Assembly: GCA_949130485.1 (NCBI GenBank)
Contig: OX422198.1
Location: 4,775,262-4,839,261 of the forward strand
Source of the DNA: Agelas oroides
Lineage: Eukaryota; Porifera; Demospongiae; Agelasida; Agelasidae
DNA length: 64,000 nucleotides
Direction of reading: 5' to 3'
Shown: positions 28,301 to 39,839 of the stretch, piece after piece
Numbering within the stretch: the first letter of the stretch is position 1
Layout of the letters: every line of letters begins with the position of its first letter
Position numbers and translations under genes: made by a program
Notes under the pieces: generated by a model
Databases searched by the model: none
Told to the model about the DNA's origin: nothing
What the model saw: only the letters and a program-made list of their open reading frames with translations

Positions 28301-31300
28301 CGATGGCTCTACTTGGCTCTACTTGACTCTACTACACTATACCATTGCTAGACCTCGCTCTACTTGTCTCTACTACACTCTACCTTGGCTCTACTACATC
28401 CTACCATGGATCCATGTCACTCTACTTGATTCTACTACACTCTACCATGGTTCTACCTGGCTCCACTACGTTCTACCGTGCCTCTACTTGACTCTACAGG
28501 ACTCTACTACATTCTACCATGGCTCTACTTGACTCTACGTGAGTCTACCACACTCTACTTTGGCTCTACTTGGCTCTACTTGCCTCTACTACACACTACC
28601 ATGGCTGTACTTGGCTCTACTACACTCTACCATGGCTCTAGTTGACTCTACATGAGTCTACTACATTCTACCATGGCTCAACTTGGCTCTACTTGATTCT
28701 ACTACACTCTACCATGACTCTACTCCATTGTACCATGGCTCTACTTGACACTATATGATTCTACTAAGTTCTACCGTGGCTCTTCTTGACTCTACTTGAC
28801 TCTTCTACACCCTACCATTGCTCTACGTGGCTCTACTACACTCTACCATGGGTCTACTTTGCTCTACTTGACTCTACTACACTCTACCATGGCTCTACTG
28901 GTCTCTACTTGACTCTACTACACTCTACCATGTCTCTACTACATTCTACCATTGCTCCACGTGACTCTACTTGACTCTACTACATTCTACAATAGCTCTC
29001 CTTGACTCTACTACACTATACCATGGCTCTACTTGGCTCTACATGACTCTACTACACTCTACCATGGCTCTACTTGGCTCTACTACACTCTACGATGGCT
29101 CTATTTGGCTCTACTTGACTCTACTACACTATATCATTGCTAGACCTGGCTGTACTTGTCTCTACTACACTCTACCTAGGCTCTACTACATCCTACCATG
29201 GATCCTCGTTACTCTACTTGACTCTACCACACTCTACCATGGCTCTACCTGGCTCTACTACATTATACCATGGCTCTACTTGACTCTAAATGATCATACT
29301 ACATTCTACCATGGCTCTACTTGACTCTACTTGACTCTACTACATTCTACCATGACTCCACGTCACTCTACTTGTCTCTACTGCATTCTACCAATGCTCT
29401 ACCTGGCTCTACTACATTCTACCATGGCTCTACTTGGCTCTACATGACTCTAGTACATGCTCCCATGGCTCTACTTGGCTCTACTTGAGACTACTACACT
29501 CTACCATTCCTCTACTTGGCTCTACTTGACTCTACTACACTCTACCATGGCTCTACTCCATTGTATACCATGGCTCTTCTTCACATTACATGGCTCTACT
29601 ACATTCGACCATGGTTCCAATTGAATCTACCACACTCTACCATAGCTCTACTCCATTGTACCATGGCTCTACTTGACACTACATGACTCTACTACACTCT
29701 GCCATAGCTCTACTTCACTCTACTACATTCTACGATGGCTCTACTTGGCTCTACTTGACTCTACTACACTATACCATTGCTAGACCTCGCTCTACTTGTC
29801 TCTACTACACTCTACCTTGGCTCTACTACATCCTACCATGGATCCACGTGACTCTTCTTGAATCTACTACACTCTACCATGGCTCTACCTGGCTCTACTA
29901 CATTCTACCATGGCTCTACTTGACTCTACATGACTCTACTACATTCTACCATGGCTCTACTTGACTCTACTTCACTCCACTACACCCTACTTTGACTCTA
30001 CTTGGCTCTACTTGCCTCTACTACACACTACCATGGCTCTACTTGGCTCTACTACACTCAACCATGGCTCTACTTGGCTCTACTTGACTCTACTACACTA
30101 TACCATGGCTCTACTCCATTGTACCATGGCTCTACTTGACACTACATGACTCTACTACATTCTACCATGGCTCTACTTGACTCTACTACATTCTACGATG
30201 GCTCTACTTGGCTCTACTTGGCTCTACTTGATTCTACTAGAATATACCATTGCTAGACCTGGCTCTACTTGTCTCTACTTCACTCTACCTCGGCTCTACT
30301 ACATCCTACCATGGATCCACGTGATTTTACTTGACTCTACTACACTCTACCATGGCTCTACTTGACTCTCCATGAGTCCACTGCACTCTATACCTTGGCT
30401 CTACTTGGCTCTACTTGACTCTACTACACTATTCCATGGCTCTACTCCATTGTACCATGGCTCTATTTGACACTAGATCACTCTACTACATTCTACCATT
30501 GCTCTACTGGATTCTACTACATTCTACGATGGCTCTACTTGGCTCTACTTGACTCTACTACACTATACCATTGCTAGACCTGGCTCTACTTGTCTCTACT
30601 TCACTCTACCTTAGCTGTACTACATCCTACCATGGATCCACGTGGCTCTACTTGACTCTACTACACTCTACACCATGGCTCTACCTGGCTCTACTGCATT
30701 CTACCATGGCTCTACTTGACTCTACATGACTCTACTACATTCTACCATGGGTCTACTTTACTCTGCTTGAGTCCACTACACTCTACCTTGACTCTACTTG
30801 GCTCTACTTGACTCTACTACACACTACCATGGCTCTACTTGGCTCTACTACAATCTACCATCGCTCTACTTGGCTCTACATCACTCTACTACACTCTACC
30901 ATGTCCCTACCACATTCTACCATAGCTCTACTTGACTCTACTTGACTCTACCACATTCTGCCATGGATCTACTTGACTCTACGTGACTGTACTACACTCT
31001 ACCATGGCTCTACCTGGCTCTACTAAATTCTACCATGGCTCTACTTGACTCTACATGACTCTACTACATTCTACCATGGCTCTACTTGACTCTACTTCAG
31101 TCCACTACACTCTACTTTGGCTCTACTTGGCTCTACTTGCCTCTACTACACACTACCATGGCTCTACTTGGCTCTACTACACTCTACAATGGCTCTACTT
31201 GGCTCTACTTGACTCTACTACACTATACCATGGCTCTACTCCATTGTACCATGGCTCTACTTGACACTACATGACTCTACTACATTCTACCATGGCTCTA

Positions 31301-33055
31301 CTTGACTCTACTACATTCTACGGTGGCTCTACTTGACTCAACTACAATGTACCATTGCTAGACCTGGCTCTACTTGTCTCTACTTCACCCTACCTTGGTT
31401 CTACTACATCCTACCATGGATCCATGTGATTTTACTTGACTCTACTACACTCTACCATGGCTCTACTGGACTCTCCTTGATTCCACTACACTCTACCTTG
31501 GCTCTACTTGGCTCTACTTGACTCTACTACACTCTACCATGGCTCTACTTGGCTCTACTACACTCTACCATGGCTCTACTTGGCTCTACTTGACTCTACT
31601 ACACTATACCATGGCTCTACTCCATTGTAGCATGGCTCTATTTGACACAAGATCACTCTACTACATTCTGCCATGGCTCTACTTGACTCTACTACATTCT
31701 GCGATGGCTCTACTTGGCTGTACTTGACTCTACTACACTATACCATTGCTAGACCTGGCTCTACTTGTCTCTACTTCACTCTACCTTAGCTGTACTACAT
31801 CCTACCATGGATCCACGTGACTCTACTTGTCTCTACTACACTCTACACCATGGTTCTAACTGGCTCTACTACACTCTACCATGGCTCTACTTGACACTAC
31901 ATGATTCTACTAAGTTCTACCGTGGCTCTTCTGGACTCTAATTGACTCTCCTACACCCTACCATTGCTCTACGTGGCTCTACTACACTCTACCATGGCTC
32001 TACTTTGCTCTACTTGACTCTACTACACTCTACCATGGCTCTGCTTGTCTCTACTTGACTCTACTACACTCTACCATGTCTCTACTACATTCTACCATTG
32101 CTCCACGTGACTCTACTTGACTCTACTACATTCTACAATAGCTCTACTTGACTCTACTACACTATACCATGGCTCTACTACATTCTACCATTGCTCCACG
32201 TGACTCTACTTGACTCTACTACATTCTACAATAGCTCTACTTGACTCTACTACACTATACCATGGCTCTACTTGGCTCTCCATGACTCTACTACATTTTA
32301 CCGTGGCTCTGCTTGGCTCTACCTCACTCTACTACACTCTACCATGGATCTACTTGGCTCTACTACACTCTACGATGGCTCTATTTGGCTCTACTTGACT
32401 CTACTACACTATACCATTGCTAGACCTGGCTGTACTTGTCGCTACTACACTCTACCTTGGCTCTACTACATCCTACCATGGATCCTCGTGACTCTACTTG
32501 ACTCTACCACACTCTACCATGGCTCTACCTGGCTCTACTACATTCTACCATGGTTCTACTTGACTCTGCATGATCATACTACATTCTACCATGGCTCTAC
32601 TTGACTCTACTTGACTCTACTACACTATACCATGGCTCTACTCCATTGTACCATGGCTCTACTTGACACTACATGAATCTACTACATTCTACCATGGCTC
32701 TACTTGACTCTACTACATTCTACGATGGCTCTACTTGTCTCTACTTGACTCTACTACACTATACCTTGGCTCTACTACATCCTACGATGGATCCACGTGA
32801 CTCTACTTGACTCTACTACACTCTACCATGGCTCTACTTTGCTCTACTTGACTCTACTACACTCTACCATTGCTCTGCTTGTCTCTACTTGACTCTACTA
32901 CACCCTACCATGTCTCTACTACATTCGAACATTGCTCCACGTGACTCTACTTGACTCCACTACATTCTACAATAGCTCTACTTGACTCTACTACACTATA
33001 CCATGGCTCTACTTGGCTCTACATGACTCTACTACATGCTACCGTGGCTCTATAT
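22317..33055 (+). repeat. CTCTA satellite, last forward block
   Basis: Continuation of the first satellite to the end of the forward array. Words are more varied than in the 5280-bp block (ATTGGCTGTAC near 24138, AAATGATCATAC near 27857). The array ends at about 33055, where the text changes to GGATTGGGACAGGGACAGG. All open frames here are permutations of the same repeat peptides; no gene is seen. Confidence 0.9.
26966..29829 (+). repeat. 1432-bp tandem duplication inside the CTCTA array
   Basis: The block 26966-28397 is repeated at 28398-29829 with a lag of 1432 bp. Unusual variants are shared exactly: CTACCGTGCC near 27040 and 28472, AAATGATCATAC near 27857 and 29289, and CATGCTCCC near 28024 and 29456. 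I see no difference between the copies over the parts compared, so the duplication is very recent or is an assembly artefact. Homology fades left of about 26950 and right of about 29830. Confidence 0.85.
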
Positions 33056-33345
33056 TGGATTGGGACAGGGACAGGGGCAGGAGGACAGGGACAGAGGCAC
33101 AGAGATTCAGGAACAGAGGCACAGAGATTCAGGAACAGAGGTACAGGAACAGGACAGGGACAAGAACAGAGGGACATGGACAAAGGAACAGGGAGAGGAG
33201 GACAGGGACAGAGAGAATGTCTTGTGGTGTCTTATGGTGTCTCATGCATGGTGTCTAATTGTGTCTGCTGATATCTTATGGTGTCTAATAGTGTCTCATG
33301 GTTTCTTATGGAGTCTCATAGACATAGTGTCTTACTTTATCTCTT
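33056..33345 (+). repeat. GA-rich minisatellite followed by GTGTCTYATG repeat
   Basis: 33056-33213 is purine-rich with the phrases GGGACAGGGACAGG and GGCACAGAGATTCAGGAACA repeated. 33214-33345 changes to a 10-11 bp repeat of the form GTGTCTTATG / GTGTCTCATG. This second repeat resumes after the MITE at 33766 (GGTGTCTCATG), which shows that the MITE landed inside it. Three overlapping open frames cross this stretch; all are low complexity and I do not regard them as genes. Confidence 0.8.
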
Positions 33346-33766
33346 CACTGTAAAAAATTTTTAGGTTACTTTAACCATATTTTGGTCACCACAGTAGCAT
33401 TCCTTGTGTGTGTGAGACGTAAAGTTCAAGAAGTGCTTACAATTTGAACAGTGTGTAGTTGAGAAGCTTCCATTAGCTAGTCTCTTTTTTCAGAAGACCT
33501 ATTTGGCTACATTCCTGGCATTTCTACCACCAGCATGCAATCAAGGAACTCTCCAGGTGCAGATGTGCAAGAAAACAAACCTCACCAGAAATGCTGATTT
33601 GTAGGCTTTCTGAAAGGAGATACTTCTTTAATGAAAGAGGGGAACTAATGAAAAGCTCAATGAACTTTCAGTTAAGAAAACCTATTTGGTAGCATTCCTT
33701 GGTCACACTGATGCAACTGGGACAACCTAAAAATGTGGTTGAAGTAACCTAAGTGTTTTTACAGTG
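33346..33766. mobile_element. MITE with CACTGTAAAAA ends
   Basis: The element begins CACTGTAAAAAATTTTTAGG and ends with the complementary TTTTTACAGTG. The subterminal part also pairs: TAGGTTACTTTAACCA at the left answers TGGTTGAAGTAACCTA at the right. It is flanked by TT on both sides. The first five bases and general plan match the MITE at 4548-4986, so the two are probably distant relatives, although the internal sequence differs and here only the outer 40-50 bp pair well. No coding capacity. Confidence 0.75.
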
Positions 33767-33890
33767 TTGGTGTCTCATGTTGTCATCATAGGCGACGGAA
33801 GCGGGGTGGGGGTGGGGGCGGTGCGGCGAGCGCAAAGCGCGAGGCGCAGAGACTCAGATTTTTAACATGCTCCAGACCTGACAGTCAGAC
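33767..33890. other. G/C-rich spacer without gene
   Basis: A short stretch containing three consecutive G runs (about 33804-33820) followed by a GCGAGCGCAAAGCGCGAGGCGC patch. Nothing codes here. The G runs could form a quadruplex, but the fourth run is only two G, so this is weak. Confidence 0.4.
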
Positions 33891-34798
33891 CTTAAGGTGG
33901 TGGTGAAGTCTTTTGGCGGAGGTTAACGAAAACATAAACATTGGTTACAGTCAGGACCAGGGTTACTCCTAGTTTCAGGGTTAGGGTTTGCTTTAGGGCA
34001 ATCTTGCTTTGCCTAATTTGAAAAAGGGTTTTAGTAGCTCATTAATTAATATATTCATGAACCCAAAATTCAGTGCCACTTGATGGATGCATCTACATGC
34101 TCACTGTAGGTAGCGTCCTAGCCACCAATGTATCTCAAACCAATCTATGTCAGCTTTTGTTCAGAGCTACTCTCAAAGTCAGGCTAGACTCATGTTTGTC
34201 GCTACTCTTGGAATGGACAACTTTGACTGCACCAAAATGAATGCACATTTCAAAAAAACTTCACAGCTTGTCTACGGGAGGGGCTCATTCATGAGTGGAA
34301 GCAAGCATTACTAGCCCCACCTCTCCCCCTTATGTCGCTAAACAACTCATGGTTCTGTTCCCCACACAACTCCTCTCAGTGCAGCTTTCTTGTCAACGGC
34401 AACGTAGTACCAACGATATATTGCGCATTCTAGTTAAAGCCCAGCCCAGCACTTGAAGCACCGGGCCACGATCACCTACTAGGCTTGGCATACGATCGCA
34501 AGACCTGGGCCTGCCCAATGAGTACAGTCTTGGCCACTGTGGCCTTTCTGCTGCTTCTACACACAAACTTGCTTTCACAAGCAGGCACTTCGCACTACTC
34601 ACAGCTGACACTTCATTTTTTTATTTTTATTTATTTAAGTCGATCTAAGCTTATCTTCAAAGTTCCGATCACCACATGAGGGGTTCCGCCAGCCCACATC
34701 TTAACTACCTTAATTATAAACTGATTATTGGATGTCAATACCGACAGGAAATGGGGAAAATCCCCAATTTTACGGACAGTGAACGGATGAAGACTCCC
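33891..34798. repeat. 0.9-kb dispersed repeat, left copy
   Basis: A 908-bp sequence that starts CTTAAGGTGGTGGTGAAG and ends GGATGAAGACTCCC. It is repeated in the same orientation at 38812-39731 with many small differences. It contains a T-rich run (34615-34640) and a segment that is open on the minus strand in both copies (34393-34611 here), with the same predicted peptide core. That conservation is no more than the DNA identity predicts. I do not recognise the family. Confidence 0.8.
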
Positions 34799-35010
34799 CG
34801 AATCAGCGCCGTCAATGGTAATTCACGCAAATTCATTGCTAACCCTATAACACTAACCCTAACCCGGAGCAAAAGTTGCACTAATGCAAGTACCATATGA
34901 ACAAGAAGCTATGTGTATGGAGAGTTTAAGAATGTAAACCCTAGGACTGTGCAATCAATGCACAAACCTGTATGAACCTGCAAACAAATCCGTCTCATAC
35001 AACGGTCAAA
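34799..35010 (-). repeat. 192-bp satellite monomer, inverted, displaced copy
   Basis: Reverse-strand copy of the monomer that forms the array at 47999-55150. The order AATCAGCGCCGTCAATGG, AATTCACGCAAATTCA, CTAACCCTA, GTTGCACTAATGCAAGTA, AACAAGAAGCTA, TGCACAAACCTG, AATCCGTCTCATACAACG follows the inverted monomers at 55430-55630. It contains the telomere-like words CTAACCCTATAACACTAACC. Confidence 0.8.
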
Positions 35011-35016
35011 TAGACA

Positions 35017-35591
35017 TTTGCATAAAAGTACCAAAATTTCCTTGAGATACTCATGGGAAGGAATTATGCAAGCCTTACCTTGAGTTACTCATGGGAAGGA
35101 TTTATGCAAAACATGCCACCAGTTACTCTTGGGGAGGAATTATGCAGAAAGTGTTTTGCATAAATCCTTCATAATATACAATCTGTATACTATCTTCATG
35201 GGAAGGATTTATGCAAAAGTCGAAAAGAGTAAATGCCTGCTCATTGCCTTGTAATTGGCTATGAATATCATTACTACATACCACACAATATGAAGGGGTA
35301 AGTTCCGTATCATTTGTTGCTTTTGCATAAATCCTTCCCTGGTATAGGTCTCAGCTAAGGTTCCCTTCATGGGAAGGATTTATGCAAAAGTCGAAAAGAG
35401 TAGATATCCTCTCATTTCCTTGTAATTGGCTATGAATATCATTACTACGTACCACACAATATGAAGGGGTAAGTTCCCTATCACTTGTTGCTTTTGCATA
35501 AATCCTTTCCTGGTATAGGTCTCAGCTTCCTTCATGGGAGGGATTTATGCAAAAGTCAAAAAGGGTAGAATCCTAGTCACCTTTTTGGTCA
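35017..35591 (+). repeat. Left arm of a 575-bp inverted repeat
   Basis: This arm reads TTTGCATAAAAGTACC at its outer end and CACCTTTTTGGTCA at its inner end. Its reverse complement occupies 37244-37818 with equal length (575 bp). I found one mismatch in the parts compared (CTTGAGATAC against CTTGAGTTAC near 35045). Inside the arm the phrase GGAAGGATTTATGCAAAAG recurs many times in both orientations, so each arm is itself built from small inverted repeats. Confidence 0.9.
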
Positions 35592-36366
35592 CTGACTGCA
35601 GAGTTTCCAATAACCTATAAGTATAGTAAGTGTAGAACTGCCTTTATTGATTTCATTGTGTCTAGTGGGGTTGAATAGCCTGTTTTGATTGTGTCCTAGG
35701 GGGGTTATGCTACTCATTTGCTGTCCTAGGGGGGAGCTGAAAATTACTCTTCCGAGGGGGTGTACGCCTATTTAATGGAATAGAGTTCTGGCTCCAGTTG
35801 CTCGGATGACTTCACCTTATTGTTGTCGGTTACTGAGTTAGCCTATCGATTATCTGCTGTCACTTTCTGCTTCTCATAGCATACGATGATTAAGCATGCT
35901 TTCATAATTTGATGGCTTAAGTCCCACCCTTCACAGAGAGAGGAAAGGTCTGGTCACGCTGCAGCTTTGAGATATGACCAAGGAACACAATTATTGAACA
36001 GCAAATTAGATAATATAAGATGCAGACATTTGCTAAACGCTTTGTGACTTATATAACTGCTATTAGTGGATATACTTTATGAACAGCACGATCTCATTGC
36101 TCACAGCAACTTTCTGCCATGGTGACAACTTGATGATCAGAGCCTTCCTCTATTTCACACACACACACACACACACACAGACACACACACATGCACATGC
36201 AACACACAGTGGGCACATACATACTATGATGGTGATAAAGTTTCTCCCAACTTCGTACAATTATGAATGATTGGTTTGTTTGACCAGTGAAAATGCACAT
36301 TCAACATTATCCTGACCGGTATTAGGACATTAAGCAGATCAAAATGGTCTTACATGTTTATTATAA
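35592..36366. other. Spacer of the foldback structure, left part
   Basis: AT-rich sequence between the foldback arm and the nested TIR element. It contains repeated CTAGGGGGG phrases near 35695-35760 and a CA dinucleotide run at 36156-36190. Short open frames over the CA run on both strands are repeat artefacts. I see no gene. Confidence 0.6.
36156..36190. repeat. CA microsatellite
   Basis: An almost uninterrupted CA dinucleotide run with one G substitution at 36180, followed by further CACA-rich words to about 36210. Confidence 0.9.
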
Positions 36367-36941
36367 GGCCACTCTGAATTAATTGTTTGTTTGAACTAAC
36401 CCGACCTACCTGAAGTTTTAAAAGTGCCTCATAGTTGGGTAATAATTTATGTGCACCGCCTCAAACATTTTAGCACAAGTAGGATAAAATTGTTTTTTAG
36501 GCTACCATTTCAGAGCCAAACTGGCTGCCACGTGTTTTATGAAAAACTTTATGCAACTTGTGCAATGGATACATAAAATAGCAAAGGCTAATAGTATAAT
36601 GTACCCAGATTATAAAGACAAGTTATAGTTTAACAAACGTTTCTTAAACATACTGCTATTAGGTGATGATACAACAAAGTAAGGTAAACTATTCCAAATT
36701 GCTACAGCGTGTGAGAAAAAGGAAAAGTAGTAAGAATTTGTGCGAGTCTGAGGTTGTAGGAGTGTGAGAGGATGTGCGTATCTTGTGAAGTAATTAGTGC
36801 AGGGCTTGTACAGTAACGGTGCATTAGGAGTGTTGTAGTTATTAATACATCTGGTGGGCCTAAATAAAATATTACCCGCCCGACCAACCCAACATTCTTC
36901 TGGTCATGTTAGTTCAAACAAACAATTAATTCAGAATGGCC
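36367..36941. mobile_element. TIR element with TAA target duplication (PIF/Harbinger-like)
   Basis: The left end GGCCACTCTGAATTAATTG pairs with the right end over 34 bp (36367-36400 with 36908-36941, one mismatch). TAA stands directly outside both ends (36364-36366 and 36942-36944). A 3-bp TWA duplication and GGCC-type ends are typical of PIF/Harbinger elements, so I place it there tentatively. It has no transposase; the 61-codon reverse frame at 36702-36887 is unremarkable. It sits in the middle of the spacer of the larger foldback structure. Confidence 0.75.
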
Positions 36942-37243
36942 TAATAGCATCATGTGATCATAATACTGTATCCTAAAATCATTTTGTTTGATTCAATTAG
37001 AAGAAACAGTAACTCCATTTGCCAAGATTGTCATGCATAGAAGTTTGTAGAAGTTACTATGATTATGCTGTATGTTAGTAGTGGAGTCATAGCCATGTTA
37101 TCTGCACTGTGTGGATTTGCGTAATTTTTTCCCATTAAAGGAACAGTGAGCTAGACTAATACCAGGCAAAGTTTATGCGAAAGTCATAACTCATATCTAA
37201 CTTAATCTGTACACTGGCAAGTAGTGAGGATATTCATAGCCAA

Positions 37244-37818
37244 TGACCAAAAAGGTGACTAGGATTCTACCCTTTTTGACTTTTGCATAAATCCCTCCCA
37301 TGAAGGAAGCTGAGACCTATACCAGGAAAGGATTTATGCAAAAGCAACAAGTGATAGGGAACTTACCCCTTCATATTGTGTGGTACGTAGTAATGATATT
37401 CATAGCCAATTACAAGGAAATGAGAGGATATCTACTCTTTTCGACTTTTGCATAAATCCTTCCCATGAAGGGAACCTTAGCTGAGACCTATACCAGGGAA
37501 GGATTTATGCAAAAGCAACAAATGATACGGAACTTACCCCTTCATATTGTGTGGTATGTAGTAATGATATTCATAGCCAATTACAAGGCAATGAGCAGGC
37601 ATTTACTCTTTTCGACTTTTGCATAAATCCTTCCCATGAAGATAGTATACAGATTGTATATTATGAAGGATTTATGCAAAACACTTTCTGCATAATTCCT
37701 CCCCAAGAGTAACTGGTGGCATGTTTTGCATAAATCCTTCCCATGAGTAACTCAAGGTAAGGCTTGCATAATTCCTTCCCATGAGTAACTCAAGGAAATT
37801 TTGGTACTTTTATGCAAA
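37244..37818 (-). repeat. Right arm of the 575-bp inverted repeat
   Basis: Reverse complement of 35017-35591. With the 1652-bp spacer (35592-37243) the structure spans 2802 bp. Near identity of the arms points to a young foldback transposon or to gene conversion between arms. Outside the arms short matches continue (CGGTC and GAC on the left against their complements near 37822-37832), so the true ends may lie some 15 bp further out. I found no convincing target duplication. Confidence 0.9.
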
Positions 37819-37832
37819 AGTCACCACGACCG

Positions 37833-38632
37833 AAAAGAGCAAAAGAGTTACCACCCACAATCAACCTGAATGGCATCCCACTTGACAGAGTCACTGAATT
37901 TAAATATTTAGGCATTTCTTATTACTGCTGATCTATCCTGGACTGCCCACATAAATATGATATGCACCAAAGCAAGAAGGCTGGTTGGAATGCTCTATAG
38001 GCAATTTTACCAAGATGCAGATACTACCACCCTAAAGCAACTCTATGTCTCTAACATCAGACCCCATCTTGAATATGCCTGTCAAGTTTGGGACCCTTAC
38101 CTACAGAAAGATATAGATATGCTAGAATCAGTTCAGAAGTTTGCCTTGCGAGTCTGTTCAAAACAGTGGGATGCTAGTTATTCTATGTTGTGCAGTAGCC
38201 TAAATCTCCCGACTCTCGCTTCCAGGAGAAAGCAGATGAAACTCAGTGTAATGTACAAAATTGTACATGGTCTTGCTGACTTCCCAAATGTTCCCATCTC
38301 TGCAAGAGACAACCCTTTCAATCTACGAAGCTTAGCCCCCCATACATTGTCAGGATTTACTGCAAAGACAGACAGCTTCAAGTACTCTTTTTTTCCTCAC
38401 TCCGTTGAGCTCTGGAATTTACTACCATCTGATGTGGCTCTGGCAAATTATAACTCTTTTAAAAATTCTATTTTAAATATACTTTAACTGTGTAATATTA
38501 GATGGGTACATACCATGTATTAGCGACATGTATGCTATTGTACAGTATGTGTCCCTGACATGTAATCTCATGCAGAATTATTATACACAAAAAAAAAAAA
38601 ATAAAAAAATCAAAAAAATAAATCTATGCACA
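37833..38632 (+). pseudogene. 5'-truncated non-LTR retrotransposon, C-terminal ORF2 part
   Basis: The 3' end of a LINE of the CR1/L2/Jockey type. The frame opens at about 37833 (INLNGIPLDRVTEFKYLGIS), shifts by one base near 37917-37921, and continues as ITADLSWTAHINMICTKARR into the long frame that ends at 38487. The conserved landmarks YLGI, SKxLSW-like, KARRLVGMLYRQFY, NIRPHLEYACQVWDPY and LE-VQKFALRVC belong to the thumb and C-terminal region downstream of the reverse transcriptase; the YxDD core is absent. A short 3' UTR and an A-rich tail (38588-38632) follow. The start abuts the foldback arm, as expected for a truncated insertion. It is dead: truncated and frameshifted. Confidence 0.85.
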
Positions 38633-38811
38633 AACTTCTACGACCCAGCAAAAAAATCCGTCTCATACAACGCCGTATAAAGACGAATCAGCGCCGTCAA
38701 TGAAAATTCACGCAAATTCACGGCTAGGTTTAGCCTAGCCTCGTTCCCAGGCCCAAAGAGGAGGAGGAGAAAGGGCCTAGTTTCAGCCGTTCGCGCATGC
38801 ACTTAAGGTGG
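38633..38811 (-). repeat. 192-bp satellite scrap plus short unassigned spacer
   Basis: To about 38730 this is another reverse-strand piece of the 192-bp monomer (TGCACAAACTT, AATCCGTCTCATACAACGCCG, GAATCAGCGCCGTCAATG, AATTCACGCAAATTCACGG). It shares the phrase AATCCGTCTCATACAACG with 34988-35005, on the other side of the foldback and LINE insertions. These could be two halves of one interrupted array or two neighbouring monomers. The remainder to 38811 is purine-rich and unassigned. Confidence 0.7.
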
Positions 38812-39731
38812 CGGGGAAGTCTTTCGGCGGAGGTTAACAAAAACATAAACTTGGGTTACAGTCAGGACCAGGGCTACTCCTAGTTTCAGGGTTAGGGTTT
38901 GCTTTAGGGCAATCTTGCTTTGCCTAATTTTAAAAAGGGTTTTAGTGGCTCATTAATATATTCATCAACCCAAAATTGCCACTCGATGAACGCATCTACA
39001 CACTCACTCTAGGTAGCATCCTAACCACCAATGTATCTCAAATCAATCTGTGCCAGCTTTTGCTCAGAGCTACTCTTAAAGTCAGGCTAGACTCATGTTT
39101 GTCACTACTCTTGGAATGGACAACTTTGACTGCACCAAAATGAATGCACATTTCAAAAAATTCACAGCTTGTCTACGGGAGGGGCTCATTCACGAGTGGA
39201 AGCAAGCATTACCAGCCCACCTCTCCCCCTTATGTCGCTAAACAACTCACGGTTCTGTTCCACACACAACTCCTATGGAGCTTTCTTTTCTACGGCAGCA
39301 TGGTACCAACGATATATTGCGCATTCTAGTTAAAGCCCAGCCCAGCACTCGGAGCACCAGGCCACGGTCACCTACTAGGCTTGGCATACGATCGCAAGAC
39401 CTGGGCCTACCCAGTGAGTTCAGTCTTGGCCACTGTAGCCTTTCTGCTGCTTCTAGACACAAGCTAGCTTTCACAAGCAGGCATTACGCACTACTCACAG
39501 CTACTGACACTACAGCACTCTACTAAAACTCCTCTGTTTTTTTTTTTTTGTTTTTTATTTTTTTTATTTAAGTCGATCTAAGCTTATCTTCAAAGTTCCG
39601 ACCACCACATGAGGGGTTCCGCCAGGCCACATCTTAACTAACTTAATTATAAACTGATTATTGGATGTCAATGCCGACAGGAAATGGGGAAAATCCCCAA
39701 TTTTACGGACAGTGAACGGATGAAGACTCCC
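38812..39731. repeat. 0.9-kb dispersed repeat, right copy
   Basis: Second copy, 920 bp, in the same orientation as 33891-34798, with small substitutions and indels and a longer T run (39536-39570). Both copies lie next to a scrap of the 192-bp satellite, so the two may have been adjacent before later insertions. I see no gene. Confidence 0.8.
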
Positions 39732-39839
39732 AAAACGGACTGTGCGCTAAACATTTACAAAGACAAAGAATTCTATCAGCTTGGATTCCAGGTTTGTTGA
39801 CCTTGAAAACGCAGGGTTCCCTGCCACCTTAATCATCGC

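Noticed and set aside
441..32604. Dozens of plus-strand frames of 62-143 codons (MTLLHSTMALLDSTT type)
   Set aside because: They are translations of the satellite words. Units of 10, 11, 31 and 41 bp do not keep frame, all peptides are permutations of one another, and identical frames follow the duplications.
33013..33353. Three overlapping frames of 81-106 codons with GTGTG- and DRDR-like peptides
   Set aside because: They lie on the GA-rich and GTGTCTYATG minisatellites, overlap each other in all three frames and have low complexity.
33804..33820. G-quadruplex
   Set aside because: Only three long G runs; the fourth has two G.
34393..34611. Minus-strand ORF shared by both 0.9-kb repeats as a gene or a tRNA-derived SINE
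   Set aside because: Conservation does not exceed DNA identity, and I could not find proper A and B boxes or a cloverleaf.
34840..34865. Interstitial telomere
   Set aside because: The CTAACCCTA words belong to the 192-bp monomer and do not form a tandem TTAGGG run.
33891..39731. LTR retrotransposon (0.9-kb direct repeats as LTRs)
   Set aside because: No TG...CA ends, no primer-binding site or polypurine tract, and no gag-pol between them; the interior consists of other elements.
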